A DNA stretch of 64,000 nt, taken from positions 2,046,001 to 2,110,000 of the forward strand of contig OZ038526.1 of assembly GCA_964036665.1 (NCBI GenBank). Reading direction: 5' to 3'. The DNA is from Gordius sp. MW1. Its lineage: Eukaryota > Nematomorpha > Gordioida > Gordea > Gordiidae. The notes under the pieces are model-generated. The model did not search any database. It saw nothing but the letters and a program-made list of their open reading frames with translations, and had not been told where the DNA came from. Shown piece after piece: positions 1-13,200 of the stretch; position 1 is the stretch's first letter; each line of letters opens with the position of its first letter. Both the position numbers and the translations under genes were made by a program.

Positions 1-1716
1 TTATTCAAACATACCAAATGACGTGATAACATAAATAGGATATTAATATCAAACAATTTTTTCCTCTTTTCGCATGTCCACTGTGCTACAGACGTTTAGC
101 GATCTCACAAGAAGATTTTTTTATCAACTGCGTGCCGTTAGGCCGGTTTAAATTAAACGTTTTCTAGGCAAGGGGCTGATGTCGATTATACATTATGGAA
201 TATAGACAAAAAACCGATATAAACTACCATTGATGCCATTACTATAGCCACCACAGCAGTATGCCATCTACATTCTACCGTATTCCGAATTTTACAAATG
301 GACGGGGTTAAACGTAGTGCAAAATCAACAATATTCCATCTCCCCTCCGCCTGTTTAAATCCCCTCGCTCCCTCACCTTCGGAACAGCAACTGTGGTAAA
401 GCACCCTGGCTATGAGCTCTTTAACACGAGCTGTTCCTCATCCCCTCCCCTGCGCCCTGTATATTTTGAGGTATTTTCAGTTACCTTCAGCGATCGGTCC
501 CTCCCCCTACTACGAATTTTTTAAATCTCATAACTTTTCCTCTCACTAAATCCTTCCCCACTGAAAGGCCATTTAAAAAGCTAGCAATTTTCAAGATTGA
601 TTATTTTTGATTGAACTCACCCCTACCCTATACCCAAATAACGGATGTAAAAGACCCTATAATTAACCGCTAACATTTAGGTACGGTCGTTACGGGAGAC
701 GTACAAGAGACATAATTCACACTAAATTTATTTCCTTCCAATCGCATAAAACCCTCCAACTTGATTGACCCAATAAATAGTTTTCGTTTTACCGATAATG
801 CACAAACCCGAATTACTGTTTTAAAATAAATTCTATTTGGAATTTCACCGATCCCATGGATTTCTTGCATAAAGGTACATTTAAGAGGTGTTAAAATCAA
901 CTTTGTAAAATTTCCTTTTATTTTAACCCCGCTATATTACAATAACCATTTTTTTCATTATACTTATCCTCTGTTTCTACTTTTTTTTTTATCCTTTTTC
1001 GAACTTTACCCATTTTACAAACAAACTTATTTAATCTAAAAGTTTTAACGCGTTTTTACGAAAATTTAAGCAAAATGTGGTTATTTTTAATAAAAAATCT
1101 ATGTTTTGCAATATGTATAGAGAATAGACTATATTAAAATACTACAAAAATTATATTATTTAAAAAGAGCGCCGTTATAAGAGTTTTTTTTGTTAAATAT
1201 AACATATGTCAAATGGTTTAAAACAAATATATAAATAATTAGATTTGATTTGTTGAATTAGTATTGTCATAAAGGGGCGGGGGCGGTGATGAAGAAATTA
1301 GTCTATCTAATTCATACTTTGCCTAGATAAATTTTTAAATAATTTTATTTAGTTTTATATTTTATCAATTTGTATAGTTGTTAATATCAACTTGTTTGGT
1401 TATTTTTATTTTGCCAAATTATTCTAAAATATTTTTAAAATGGAAAAATGTACTCCAAACATAATTCGAACACGCAATTCTATGTTAAAAATTATTTTTT
1501 TTTAAATTTAATTCCTTAATTTAAACAGGTTCACATAGTATTAAGCTGTTTTGCCATATTTAGGGGGGAGAAGAGGGAATGCAACCTCAAAATATTTAAG
1601 GAGAAAAAGAGAAGATATAATATTAATTTATAAGCGTTAAATTATTATCTAAAATATAAAGGTTAAAATAACTTAATACTGAACATCTTTTAAATAATAC
1701 TAAGCATTCTTGAACA
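1..1716. other. AT-rich non-coding stretch
   Basis: No reading frame here resembles a known protein. The short open frames have the biased composition of random AT-rich DNA. No paired inverted ends were seen. It may be flanking or regulatory DNA of the synaptotagmin gene, but nothing visible shows that. Confidence 0.4.
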
Positions 1717-1856
1717 GGGGCGTAGTCGGCATTGGAATTAGGGGGGGGGGCAATAAGGATAATTTCTTGAAATTTTAGCTATATTTCTAATAATTTTTTT
1801 AAATTTAGAAGGGGCAGCCCCCCCCCCCTCCTTGCCTTCCCTTGGCTCTGCCCATA
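1717..1856. mobile_element. GGGCGTAGCC-type MITE, diverged copy
   Basis: The left end reads GGGGCGTAGTCGGCATTGG followed by a G run. The right end has a C run and then a diverged TGGCTCTGCCC. The family recurs more than ten times in this window, always with a G run in one arm and a C run in the other. Confidence 0.6.
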
Positions 1857-2420
1857 TCTTAAATTCATTATTAAGCATTCTGATTAAGCCTATTTAAATG
1901 TCCTCAATTACAATTTTTAGCTCATAAAACAAACCAATAGTTCCCAAACTCCTTTGTTATACTGAGAAAAGGTCGATCCTTAAGACGTTGGATTTATTGC
2001 ATATAGCTCACAAATTTTAGGCACGGGGATCAGCATTTTAAATTAAAACCAAGCCTAGTTTCGTGACCTGCTGGTCCCCTTTCAAAAGATGAAGATTACG
2101 AAAGGTCATTAAACACCATGAGTTGAAAAAAATTTAGCCTTTGATCAGTGGAAAAATCAACACTGAGACGCAAAAGAATTGCATATAGCGCTTAAAAAAA
2201 GTTGAAAAAATGTGTAGGGGAAAGTGATAAAGAGAGAGGAGTGGTGCGACAGGATTGATAGCATTCACTCAGTGTATTTTTTAAATCCATGCAGCCTGGA
2301 TAAAATCTTGTGCACCTGTGATCATGAAAGCACGTTTTTTTTCACCTTTTCAAAATGCATTATATTGCGATTTAAATGGTGCTCACTTATCGACTTTAGA
2401 GATAAAATTTAAATTATTAA

Positions 2421-3033
2421 TTCTCGAGAGTATTCGTGGGGTATTTTGGTACCCCACGCAAATTATAAATTTAAATATAAAACGCAATTTAAGTCTAATG
2501 AATCTGGCCAGTAGCTTAATATTTATCAAGAACTAGGTTAGGTGAAAACTTCATAGGTTTTGGCTTAATACTTTTTAAAATATAGAAGCTTTTTGGGTCG
2601 TGGGGTTCTGTTATACCCCACGAATACTCTCACGTAAGTTTTTTTCAATATGAAAAAATGTATGTATTTTTTTTTATATGAAGATATCTTTTACAATTTG
2701 GGTTTTTAATACATTTTGAACATTCTTTTAATAAAAAATCACGTTTAATTTCATTTATTTTAAGGTATATGATGTCAAGAGGTAAAATGAGGGGAAGCTC
2801 TAAAATAACCAAAATAAAAATAGGGGTCCAGAAAATTGTTAATAAGTTTTGTAATGTTGATTAGATTTATATCAAAATTTATACCATCAATCTTAAGACC
2901 TTTATAAACATATTTTTAAAATTTCAAAGGTTTTAAAGGAATACTTTAAAAGTTATAATAAGTTTAAAAGTGGGGTAGAGTTATACCCCACGAATACTCT
3001 CGCGTTCGGGTTTTTTAGGAATACTCTCGAGGG
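2421..3033. mobile_element. piggyBac-like MITE flanked by TTAA
   Basis: The segment sits between TTAA at 2417-2420 and TTAA at 3034-3037. Its right end, read inwards, is CCCTCGAGAGTATTCC and its left end is TTCTCGAGAGTATTCG. TTAA followed by CCCT is the usual end of piggyBac transposons. Internal copies of the same motif (ACCCCACGAATACTCTC, in both orientations near 2432, 2614 and 2982) give subterminal repeats. There is no transposase, so it would be non-autonomous. Confidence 0.6.
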
Positions 3034-3037
3034 TTAA

Positions 3038-5550
3038 ACTAAAATATTAGCAAATTCTCTTGATATGTTTTTATAACAATCTTCACATCTCGATAAAACG
3101 AACAATGCATATGGCTTCAAACTTCAATTCGTTTTACTATTATAATCTGGGAGTAAAAACAAAAAATTAAATTATTATCGCCCTCCCAGACGGCCCGTCG
3201 GTTATGAAATTCCCTAAAAATGAATTTTTAAACAAATAGGGCTCTAGACAAATTGGTGACAATATCGATTTTTAGTGATTGCCTTACAATATGGTGGTGA
3301 ATAAATGTCGCGTCAATTTGAACTTTATACCATCAACGCCCTAGCATTTTAAAAGGTATCAAGTAGGAAAATTAATGTGGCTAAACACATTGCCCTCTAG
3401 ACATGTCGCCAATACTAATGTTATTAATGTTTAAGTTTATAGGTAGGGCAGTAATATGTTGATTTATTAATTGGTTAATGTCATAACATTTGCAATTTTA
3501 CATTACAACTGTAGTCTTAAAATTGCAAATATATATATTATTAAGCTTCAACTATTGATAAAATGACAAAAAACATTTATTTTAACTATTAAATTGTTTT
3601 CCCTTTTAAAATGGTACTTTAAAATTTTTGGATTATACAAAAATGGCTTATTATTTGCTATGCAATTTATATATTATAATTTGTATTAAATGTGACACAT
3701 ACACAAACTACATACCTAAGGTAATGGGTAAGGTATGGTAAAAAAATGGCACAGTATTTATACTTTTTAAAATATATGAATAAAAATATGTGTAATTTTA
3801 AAAATAATTACATAGCTAATGAACAAAGCCGAGGTTTAACTTTTCAGTCTAAGTTTTGTTGAGACTCAGATTACATGATTATAAATGTCTACGTACATTT
3901 GTTATATACACACACATGGCTAACACACCACCGAAATACTACTTACCACGCACCTAATACGTCTTAAGCATACTAATGCCTCTTCCAGACATATTTCAGA
4001 TGAGATGGCACTGACCATTTTTTATAAATCTTTAATAGCCCAGCTTAATTCATTATATTTTCTCGAATATGTTTAGAAAAACCTGACTTCATTAGAAACA
4101 AATTTTCCTTGGGAATTGTTTTGTTTCAGGGGTGGTGGACTAATATTCGTAAATTGCATTAATATTGCTGAGCCAATAGTTGAATAAATAGAATAGATGA
4201 CATGACACTGCTTGAATATTTACTCCGAGTATGTATATAATGCCTTGTTTCCCAGTTTCCAAATATGTGTCTAAATATGGACACTTTTTGCAATACAAGA
4301 AAGTCAACCTCTATCACTATAAAAATTTAATTTGAACATATTTTATAACATTAATGGGCCATTTGGGTGAGATATATCTTTTCTTTACAACATTAAGACT
4401 CGTGTCTTCCTTTAAAAGTGTGTAACTAATATTGGGCCTATGGTTTGAAGCCCGTCTTTAGGTTATATTAGTTTTGCCTAAAATTCCGACAATTACTTAT
4501 TCCCATTTACTACAACAAGTGAGAAGGCGTGAATGATATGTTGAATCAAGCGCATTACGACACTAATGTAGTTAAATAGAAATAATTCTATGCGCTTTAT
4601 ACAAGTCAAACATGCTTGTTTTAAGAAGACAGTGGCTTTTTAATGTACTCTAATTTAATTATAATAATAATAATATTTTACATTTAGAAACTTTAAAGTG
4701 TGGTCAATATAATTCTAAACACAGTTATTTAAATTTATATAGTTGTATCAAAATTAAGTAGTTTGAAGTTTATAAAATTTTCGAGATAGTATGCGACTGT
4801 GTCAGGACAAATTTAATGTTTTGAAAGAAATATCACTTTATTTATCCGATCGTTCCTTTTTATATTGGAATAGTACCAAAATTCAATTAAAGAACCAACT
4901 AGAATTCCCCTTGATTGTCCCTTATTTAATATGTTATTTTTAACTTATAAATTCGCAAGATAGTTATTTAAAATTAATAAAAAATGGATTATTAAATAAA
5001 CTGAATTTCTTTGCTTTATTTTTTCCCACATTTCTTAGACCCTATATATAGTTCAAAATATTTTGGCTTTACTTTACATTTTACTTTTCTTACATATAGT
5101 AAAAGGCCTTTCTAAAATAATGTCTAATTTATAACAATTGATAAATTTTGTTTTAAATTGCGAACCTTAATTACGTCATTTTATCCAAAAGTCTTTTTTC
5201 TATTTTTTAAAATTATCCATAAATGTTATTAGATTCCTTTTAAACGCTTTTTAAATAAAAGGGTTTTAATTAAAAACTTGTATAGGAGATATAAATAACG
5301 TATTTTTATTTAGAATTATAGCTAGTAATCAAATTGAACCAAGAAATTTGATAAAATTAATGCCCTCAAAAATGCTTCATCATTATAATTTAATTATCAT
5401 CATATTGCATCAACTCGAAATTATATGTGTTTAATATTGGTCGCGAGGCATACTATATGTCTTGATGTAAGTAGACAACGTCAGTTTTTATCAAAAACTT
5501 TATCAAATTGATTGGTTTAGTAAAATTAAAATAATCCCATATTATACGAC
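3038..5550. other. AT-rich stretch upstream of synaptotagmin
   Basis: No conserved coding sequence was seen. It should contain the promoter and any untranslated first exon of the downstream gene, but I could not place a TATA element, initiator or splice donor with confidence. Confidence 0.35.
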
Positions 5551-7855
5551 ATGTTTAATAATGTATATCATTTCTTAGTTAATACAAATGGGTGGATCGC
5601 TCTCTCTCTAGTCGGGTGTTGTGGAATATTACTATTGGTTCTAGCCACTACTAAATTCTATAAACACCAACGATATAAACGAACAAATTCTATTACCAGT
5701 TTATCACCTTTTTCGCAAAGCATTTTAGTACATCATCTTTTGGCAATGCCAACATCCAGCGATCATCATCTATCTCATTCCTATGAAAGTATAGACGCTC
5801 AACGACAAAACCCTTACATAGGTACATTTACAGCGTGTACACCTAAAGTTACTTCTTTTATGAGCTGCATGCTCCCTCAAAGCAAAGTTGATGGAGAGCA
5901 AAATGATGAGGTGTCTACTCCCGGTTCTAGTCCTGGCATCTTAAAAGATGAGATGACATCGACATCTACACCAAAACATCATATGATTACTTGCCTGCCT
6001 TCAGCTATTAAAGCTACTTCGCCTTGGACCTCCACCAATGGATCTAATGCTCTCTGGGGTTTGATTGGAAAGGAAGCCATAGTATTTAATAATAAAATGT
6101 CGGGCTGCAGACGGGAAAAACATTTGTTGATATATCCCCAAATTCCGGCAGCAAGATTGCCTAGGGTAAGCATCCTTGAAAAAAGAAATTCCACTAACTT
6201 CAAAAGTAAAGGATGTCAGTGTAAAGATACATTTAAGCCAATGAACAAAATTGTATTTCATCAGACAACTAATGATTTCGGTCATAATGATAACTTATTT
6301 ATTACTAACAGCAGTAACGTTAAAGGTATAAATAATCCTTATGTCGTGACTGAAAGAATAAAATGCAAACCAGGTAACAACATGATTGATTATAATGTGG
6401 CTTCTCCAAATAATCCAAGTAATCGTGATGATACAAATGAAAATCTTGCTGGCACTTTGAGAGAAATTAATGACACTTTAAAAGACGAGAGAGAAGGAAC
6501 TATACAAAATGAAGATTATACTTGTGATATAAATAATAGTACGGTAAAAGGATATACCCATAGTAACGGTATTATTCATTTTTCGTTGGAATATCACAAA
6601 AAAACGAAAGCATTTGTGATTAATGTATCAAAGATCACTGGCTTAACTACAAAAGGGTTTAAAGAGGTACTCGGTTCTAAAGAACATGCAAAAAATGCTA
6701 TTAAGTCTGAATCGTTATCTTTAACTGACAGCGGATTGGGAGTTTGGGAACGAAATTCCTTTTTTAACACTTTACTAGAATGCGACCCCTCCATAGAAAA
6801 TCCATGTGAAATAAAAGGACAACCGGACAACCATAAGCTGGTGCAGGTTTATGTAGAGATCGAGTTGCTTCCAGAAAGGAAACAAGTTCTCCAGACAAGA
6901 CAGTTATCTAAAAATATATCCGATATAACGAGTAAACCGTTGGTGTTTGAAGAAGAATTTACTATATATGGAGACCTTAGCGTGGATCAATTAATGGATA
7001 CCGCCCTGCTCATGAGAGTATTAATCATGAATTCTCCGCGGGAATATAAGGAAAGAGAAATGATCGTTGGCCAAGCATACCTACCCTTAAACGATATAGC
7101 TAAGGAGTTTGTAGATAAAATGGTCATGGTATGCCAAGAATTGGACCCATTATTAATGATAGACACCCTGGGGTCACCAACCATGAGTTTGCAATCTAAA
7201 GAGGTACTTAAATTATATGGCAAAGCTTATATCATTATACTAAAATGCGTGTATTTTTTAGCATGAAAAATACAGGGGCGATCTTTATCTTTGTTTAAGC
7301 TTATTACCTGAGAAGGCATCTTTAGAAGTGGTTATATTGAAGGCCAAGAATTTGCGAAGCCCATGCACCACCTTAATTGGTAATATTTAGTTTATTTAAT
7401 ATCTAACCTTATATAATTTATTATCAAATATTATGTCAAATTGTTTTGCCATACATTCAGATCCATACGTTAAAATATGCTTTAAAAATCAACACGCCAT
7501 ATGTATGGGAAAGCAAAAAACCAAAGTTAGAAGAAGAACGAACAACCCGGTTTTCAATGAGACCTTTACCTTCGCCATTCCAAGCTCCTTTGACATAAAG
7601 CATGTCCTGCAAAGCGAATTGGCTCATTCCACATTTGATATCACGGTTAGGGATTGGGCTCAAGAAAGCTTCAAACAGGATTCAAATCCATCTCGCAAAC
7701 CAAAGTACCGCGTAATAGGTCGATGTAAACTTGAACCCGCAGTTAGGGGCGATTTTGAAAGAAATACAACCATATTTATACAGGACCATCATATGAAAGA
7801 TGTGCTTGAAAATCCGAACAAAAGAGTCCCCAGGTGGCATAGGTTGTGGATTTGA
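5551..7855 (+). CDS. synaptotagmin family protein, Syt12-like (three exons)
   Basis: Exons are 5551-7203, 7262-7379 and 7461-7855, with GT..AG introns of 58 and 81 bp in phases 0 and 1; the spliced product is about 720 residues. A hydrophobic segment at residues ~15-35, followed by KFYKHQRYKR, gives a signal-anchor. Then comes a ~280-residue low-complexity linker. C2A starts near residue 335 with a FSLEY-type strand, carries an insertion of about 60 residues, and lacks the usual acidic loop residues: the DPYVK position reads QVYVE and loop 3 has no DxD. C2B begins GDLYLCLSLLPEKASLEVVI, keeps DPYVK and a QKTKVRRRTNNPVFNETF core, and ends PRWHRLW, matching the WHxL motif. Synaptotagmins sit on vesicle or plasma membranes and act in exocytosis. 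The poor calcium sites, long linker and C-terminus favour the Syt12 group. Membership of the family is firm; the subfamily is inference. Confidence 0.88.
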
Positions 7856-8259
7856 TGACATTAAAACATTTGGAAAGTCGAAGAAGCTTGCAAACATCGA
7901 TCAGTTCAATACAGTGAAATTTTTAACCATGTTTCATATACCTTAATAATCTCTTTTATGCCACTTATCAATCACGTTATTATAACTTCTTTCTTTGTTC
8001 ATTCTGTGAATATACCAAATAAGGTCATATAAAATTAAGTTAAAAAGTTAGAATTTTAATTACACTTTGTTGATTTAAACTTGGAGCACTTTGTTATCGT
8101 GACATATAAGCGTTACTAAACATTTTTCCATATGATCATAAATTTCAAAAGATCTCCGCACAAATTTTAAATAAGAAATTCCCTTACATTTCAAATCCTC
8201 TCCTCTCCTCCTCTTTCTTCATTTTAAAACAGATGCAAAACTAACTATAAGTATAAGAC

Positions 8260-8265
8260 AATAAA
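8260..8265 (+). terminator. candidate poly(A) signal of the synaptotagmin gene
   Basis: AATAAA lies about 400 bp after the stop codon. In DNA this AT-rich it could occur by chance. Confidence 0.3.
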
Positions 8266-9173
8266 TAACCGCTGCTCTTTAATGATAATAATTTAAAACT
8301 TTCGTTAAATATGTTAGTTCAACATTATTGCTTCAATGTATTGGGTGTATATGAATATGTAAACGATTCGGAAATAACCATAAATTATAATTTATTGAAA
8401 TTCAAGAAATGGCAGTTTTCTATTCCTGCTTGCCCTTAGCAATGCTCATAAATAATTGTTTGATTAATTTTTTCTTATCAAAACTATTAATAAGTTTCAA
8501 AAAATGAATAATACTGATTTACGGCGTCCATTTGCATACAAAAATCATCAATCTCAAATTTATTGATACAGAAAAGAGACAAAAGCTCTATCACAGAAAA
8601 ACTTGGCATATTGGCGCGGTTGAGACATAAAATAGCGAATGCGACGATGCTTTTAGGGACATACATACACACGCGCAGTTTTGGTTAAATATACAGAATC
8701 CGTATTTTATAAATAGGTGAATAATACGTTCTAGGGTGTGCGAGTAAAAAAGGACATATGAGAGTGGTCCCAAAAATGAATGGAATGACTTTACAATATA
8801 ATTAAAATATCAACAAATCATTAAATAGGTATAAAATTTACAAATTTTTGGTCGAATAAATAGGTTAAAATATAAATTAAAAGACTAGTAAGTTTTGGGC
8901 TCGTCCCCCTATTAAATAAGCGGTTTGCATCTTGGGGAGAAGCATTCGGTGAATTTGCATTAAATTTATTTGGCATTCTCCTAAGAAATAGATAGAGTCA
9001 ATACAATGATACATTACAAATTATACTGATTAGGGTGAAGGCTTAAATAATATTTACTTCAATCATTTCTATTGTATTTCAATGAGATGAAAAACACTAA
9101 AAGTTGAACATAGGTAACTACTTAATTTAGAAAAGGAATAACAACTACATTAATAATAAGCAGAGATAATATC
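8266..9173. other. AT-rich intergenic stretch between convergent genes
   Basis: No coding similarity or repeat with paired ends was found. It separates the 3' end of the plus-strand synaptotagmin from that of the minus-strand kinesin locus. Confidence 0.4.
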
Positions 9174-9179
9174 TTTATT
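9174..9179 (-). terminator. candidate poly(A) signal for the minus-strand gene
   Basis: AATAAA on the minus strand, about 215 bp beyond the stop at 9394-9396. Its spacing fits a short 3' UTR. Confidence 0.3.
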
Positions 9180-9393
9180 GATAAATTATGTAGAGGGGTC
9201 GGAGAGGGAGGTAAGCAGCATAAACAAAAGAATTAGAACATAACTAAAACATATGATTTTACCTAACACGGTTTTGGTTCACAATATCAAAATATATAAT
9301 TATAGCAATATAATAATAAAACCGATGTTAATATATGGATAATGATATAAATAATGGCATTTTGGTAAATATTTTACCATCAAGGATCAGGCG

Positions 9394-9582
9394 TCATTTG
9401 GTTGAAGGCGGCGCTGTCCCTGTAGAGGAATGAATTTCTTCCAAGACAGTTTTAAGTGGTTTCATATTCCAAAACAAGGGAGGATTAGGAGCGGATAAAG
9501 GTGAAACTCCTAAAAAATCATTAATGAGGAATGAGTCTACAGAAATGCTTGTGAAAATATATAATGCAACCGTTTGTGAACA
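9394..9582 (-). CDS. possible last exon of the kinesin locus or of an unknown gene
   Basis: After an acceptor-like TTATAG an open frame of 62 codons runs to a stop. It includes the ordered-looking stretch VDSFLINDFLGVSPLSAPNP and ends SSTGTAPPSTK. I recognise no domain, and it is not a CAP-Gly domain. It could be the kinesin C-terminus if the exon at 9954-10201 is spliced before its stop, at a GT following PNCH. Alternatively it is a chance frame. RNA evidence would decide. Confidence 0.3.
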   Translation of the reverse strand, partial: CSQTVALYIFTSISVDSFLINDFLGVSPLSAPNPPLFWNMKPLKTVLEEIHSSTGTAPPSTK

Positions 9583-9774
9583 CTATAACACCAAGATGAA
9601 TCCATGCAAAATGAACATCGTACGGAGGAACAGAGCGTTTAATTTAAAGAGGAAAAGGCGGATAACTAGAATCGGTATAATCGTAGGGCTTATGAATCCT
9701 GGAGTGCCAGTCATCTCCATGATAGTAATGCGTTCCAGGTTGAATTAATAGAAGGGTAGAAAGGCGAATATAAT

Positions 9775-9896
9775 CATGGGCGTAGCCAGCATTCGAATTA
9801 GAGGGAGCAAAATGATAATTATGTGAAATTTTAGCCATAAATTTCAACAATTTTTGGATTTAGAGGGGGGACAGCCGCCCCTCCCTGTCCCATGGA
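9775..9896. mobile_element. GGGCGTAGCC-type MITE
   Basis: The left end is CATGGGCGTAGCCAGCATTC. The right end is a C-rich arm ending CCCATG, with the GGCTACG part lost. It lies between two putative terminal exons on the minus strand. Confidence 0.65.
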
Positions 9897-9953
9897 TATG
9901 ATCAACACTGGCCAAGAAGGAAACAAACAAGGTGACGACAAATGTCACCACAG

Positions 9954-10201
9954 TTAGACCATGCAACGGCACACACAAACGTGGCAGTTTGGGACAGTGA
10001 TATTACTTAAAAATTTGATATTTTCACCACGATTGAGGGTGCAGGGATGTGCGATGCTTTGTTCGACCCCGCTTTTACAATGGGCAAAGTCTGAGCCGCT
10101 CGGCGTGCTAGAGTCTGAGTAATTATTAGTACGTGGTAGGTGGTTAGGGGGGCTCGCATCTTGGCTTATGTTCAAATTATTAGGCCGCCTCAACCGATTC
10201 C
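9954..10201 (-). CDS. KIF13-like tail exon, possibly terminal
   Basis: Starting after GAAG at a weak acceptor, the frame continues the phase of the previous exon (GGG AAT CGG) and encodes a Ser/Asn/Pro-rich tail ([20 protein letters not shown]) ending in a stop after CVCRCMV. The acceptor has a poor pyrimidine tract, so this exon is less sure than those upstream. The segment NITVPNC faintly recalls the start of a CAP-Gly domain, but nothing that follows supports it. Confidence 0.45.
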
Positions 10202-13200
10202 CTTCACACAAACCGCCGTCGTTGGGTAAGCGATTATTACATTGTATACGTTTAAAAAAACCGAAAGTAAGGCTAAAGGTGAGGATGGTATAAATCAAAA
10301 AAAACCTCTAGCTTATTACTTAATTAAAATCTAATAGCACACTGATGCCCGATTTAAAATATGAGGCTAGCAAGACAACGCGTTTATAATGTGACCTTGA
10401 TGTCATTTAACAGAATCTTAGCGAAAACCCGGGATAATTGAAATTGTGAAAACAATTATAAAAATTAAAACGTTATACATACCGTTTTCGTGAAGGTTTA
10501 ACTGATCGTCCCCAACGTTCCCCGCGTTGAAACCGGAGGGGCTACTCGGAGATGCGCAAAAATTGAGTTCGTGGGAGGAGAGAGAATGACTAACGGGACT
10601 TCGGCCTGTGGCGATAAAGCTGCTACACATGTTGGTTTCGATGAGCGGGGTCAGGCTACGTTGCCTGATGGCGTCCAGTGGTGAGCCGTTGTTGCACGAT
10701 TCTAGGAAATGTCCTAGGCCGGGTCTACTTTTGCGCGGCTTATGGCGTTCGGTGATGAAAGTTGGGGCGCTTCGCAGGCTACGAATCGCTTCAGATCGTC
10801 GCCCCTCGAAGGCTAGATTAGCGTTGGGCGTCACCTATGTGAAAGAAAAAGCGGTGTCATTCAAGTTTATTAAAACGTGGCTAGTATTAAACGGTTAAAT
10901 AAACAATTATGTGTGAACAATAAAGATGCTTGGCTTTTTTTCAGAAGAAAATTTTCCAGTCTTGGACTGCTTCTTAGATCTTGTATGGGCCGTAAAACAG
11001 GCTTCGAAAAATACGCAAGCAAATAAACATAAATATTACGGTGTACAAATCCGGAACGCTGATAGTTTTGTGGATTCCGTGATTCTCCTTAGACAGCTTT
11101 TCTCGAACAACAACCTCCTAATTATGTTAGAGAGATAATAAAAATGACATTCTAGGCGGCATATCTAGAGATTTAACCGAGCCATATTGTGACCTCACCT
11201 GTCGCAACTTGTCGAAAGTGAGCAGGCTTTGCAGGGTGGAAATACTCTGGACGTAGGTGTTGATGTAGCCGTCGTGACCCCCGATCCGACGTCTCAGGGC
11301 ATCGTACATCCCCTTGAATTGGTGACAATTTTCTTCGTCATTGTCGGAGCAGGACGATCGTTCGAAAGGTGACACAATCGTCATTTCGGTCGATGAACGA
11401 CTCGCGTTAGCCGCTAGCACTGCCAAATTTTCTCGGGCTTCCAACTCTTTCGAATCTTCCGGAATGTTGGAAACGATCTCGTACGTTACCCCACAACGAT
11501 CTACCACTGGGTCCTGTAGACATACCAGAGGTTAGATTTGCAAAAAAATTCGCCGGAGCCCTTCTTAGTGTCTGCCTAGCTAAGTCCGAATCATTAGAGG
11601 TGCCTTTACATTTTTTAGCATTAATAGCGTTATATTTTCCAAAAACATTTATTCTAATTTCCATTTTTTGGATAACTATGATCAAGATATATTAAACAAT
11701 CTAATAAAAAGTGATATACATTAAAAAAAATATCATTGAGCCCAAATATTTCTATGGTGCCCGCCGGATATTTTTAAATTTACAATTCCCCCTTTAGCGT
11801 TGTCTTGGCGTAGGGCGAGCAGGATTCTGCTTTCTGATACATATAAGAATGCCTATATTATAGCACAAAATAATGGCTTATCCCAACCTTTTTCTCAAAT
11901 TAAACACTAGTAAATAGAATTAGCGACACCATTATTATACATATAGCATCTAGTATATAAAATTAATTAATTTGGGCCCTAACGGACCCCACACAGGTTA
12001 GAAACAGTTATTAATTCCTACCGTAAAACGGATTCTTCGCATAATCTTTTCGCCGAGGGATATTTTAGGATTTCTAACAGTCAGACACAAACGTTTCCTC
12101 AACCAAACGAAAATGGGGACGGGGTGGCTAAGTTTGACGAGAATCTTAAGGATTAAGTACACCTTTTCGTCCCCCGTGGTGCAACGGTTAAGGTGGGGCG
12201 AATCGTGGACGGAAGAGTCCCATGAGGCAACTGATACCAACGACTACACCAAAATAAACTTATTAACTATTGAAAAAATTCATTGAATTCAAAAAGGGAG
12301 ACTATGCTATTATGTTGTGGGTAGTGTTGTACAAACGGCTGGGTTTGTTTGGTCGACTCGATCTTTGGTATTAGTCGACTAAACATAAACAGACCACAAC
12401 TACTTGGGCTGTCGCATAAGCCGACCGAAGGTTTTTGGTGAAACTTTTATTAAGCGTAGCCGACTAAAACTAAAGGTCGACCAAACAAAACCCAGCCGTT
12501 TTTAGGGCAATAGTTGTGGGGCTAAGGGGAAAGGCTTACGCTAGAGGTGGTTCGATATTCGCGGGCTATTTTTAGGGGAAAGTAGGCGTCGTTGTGGTAT
12601 TGGTATGGTAGGGGAGAGGTTTGTCCCGAATCATCATTTTCTCCCATCAAACAAGATTCGGCACCTATGACACGAAGTTTAGATTCGGGTACATCAACAC
12701 CGGGAGCGGGACCGTTGATGAATGAGGGGGCATTGTCATCGCTCGTGAAATCGGGCAAAAAGCTTTGACGCATGTCGCAATTATTGTTGTGGGTAAGGGA
12801 GCAAGAGTCCCCGGACACGTGGGAATGGGAGTTATTTAGGTCGGGAAGGTCCGTGTCGAGAAATATGACGGGCACGTGTTTTTCCATGCCAACTGGTGGT
12901 TCCCTTAAAAATCAACATAAATTAAGTCAAGGTTTGTTTTGCAATAAAATAAACATTTGTTGCTTAAATAATTTATAATTAGTCAAGACAAGAGATGGCA
13001 CCATAGATAATTTTCTCGGAAAAATTCTTTCCCAGAAAAACTGATTTTTCCCTGGTGAAAATTCCCCTAAATAATGTATACTTTTTAATTTGAATTTTGT
13101 ATTTTACATTATCCTCAAATTATCTAAGTGTCACATATCATTTTTACCGCTTGGAAAGTATTAATTTCTAACTTTTCGCCTTTTTAAGCATTGACTGTTA

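Noticed and set aside
5979-7223. Minus-strand frames beneath the synaptotagmin exons
   Set aside because: They are shadows of a supported coding frame on the plus strand.
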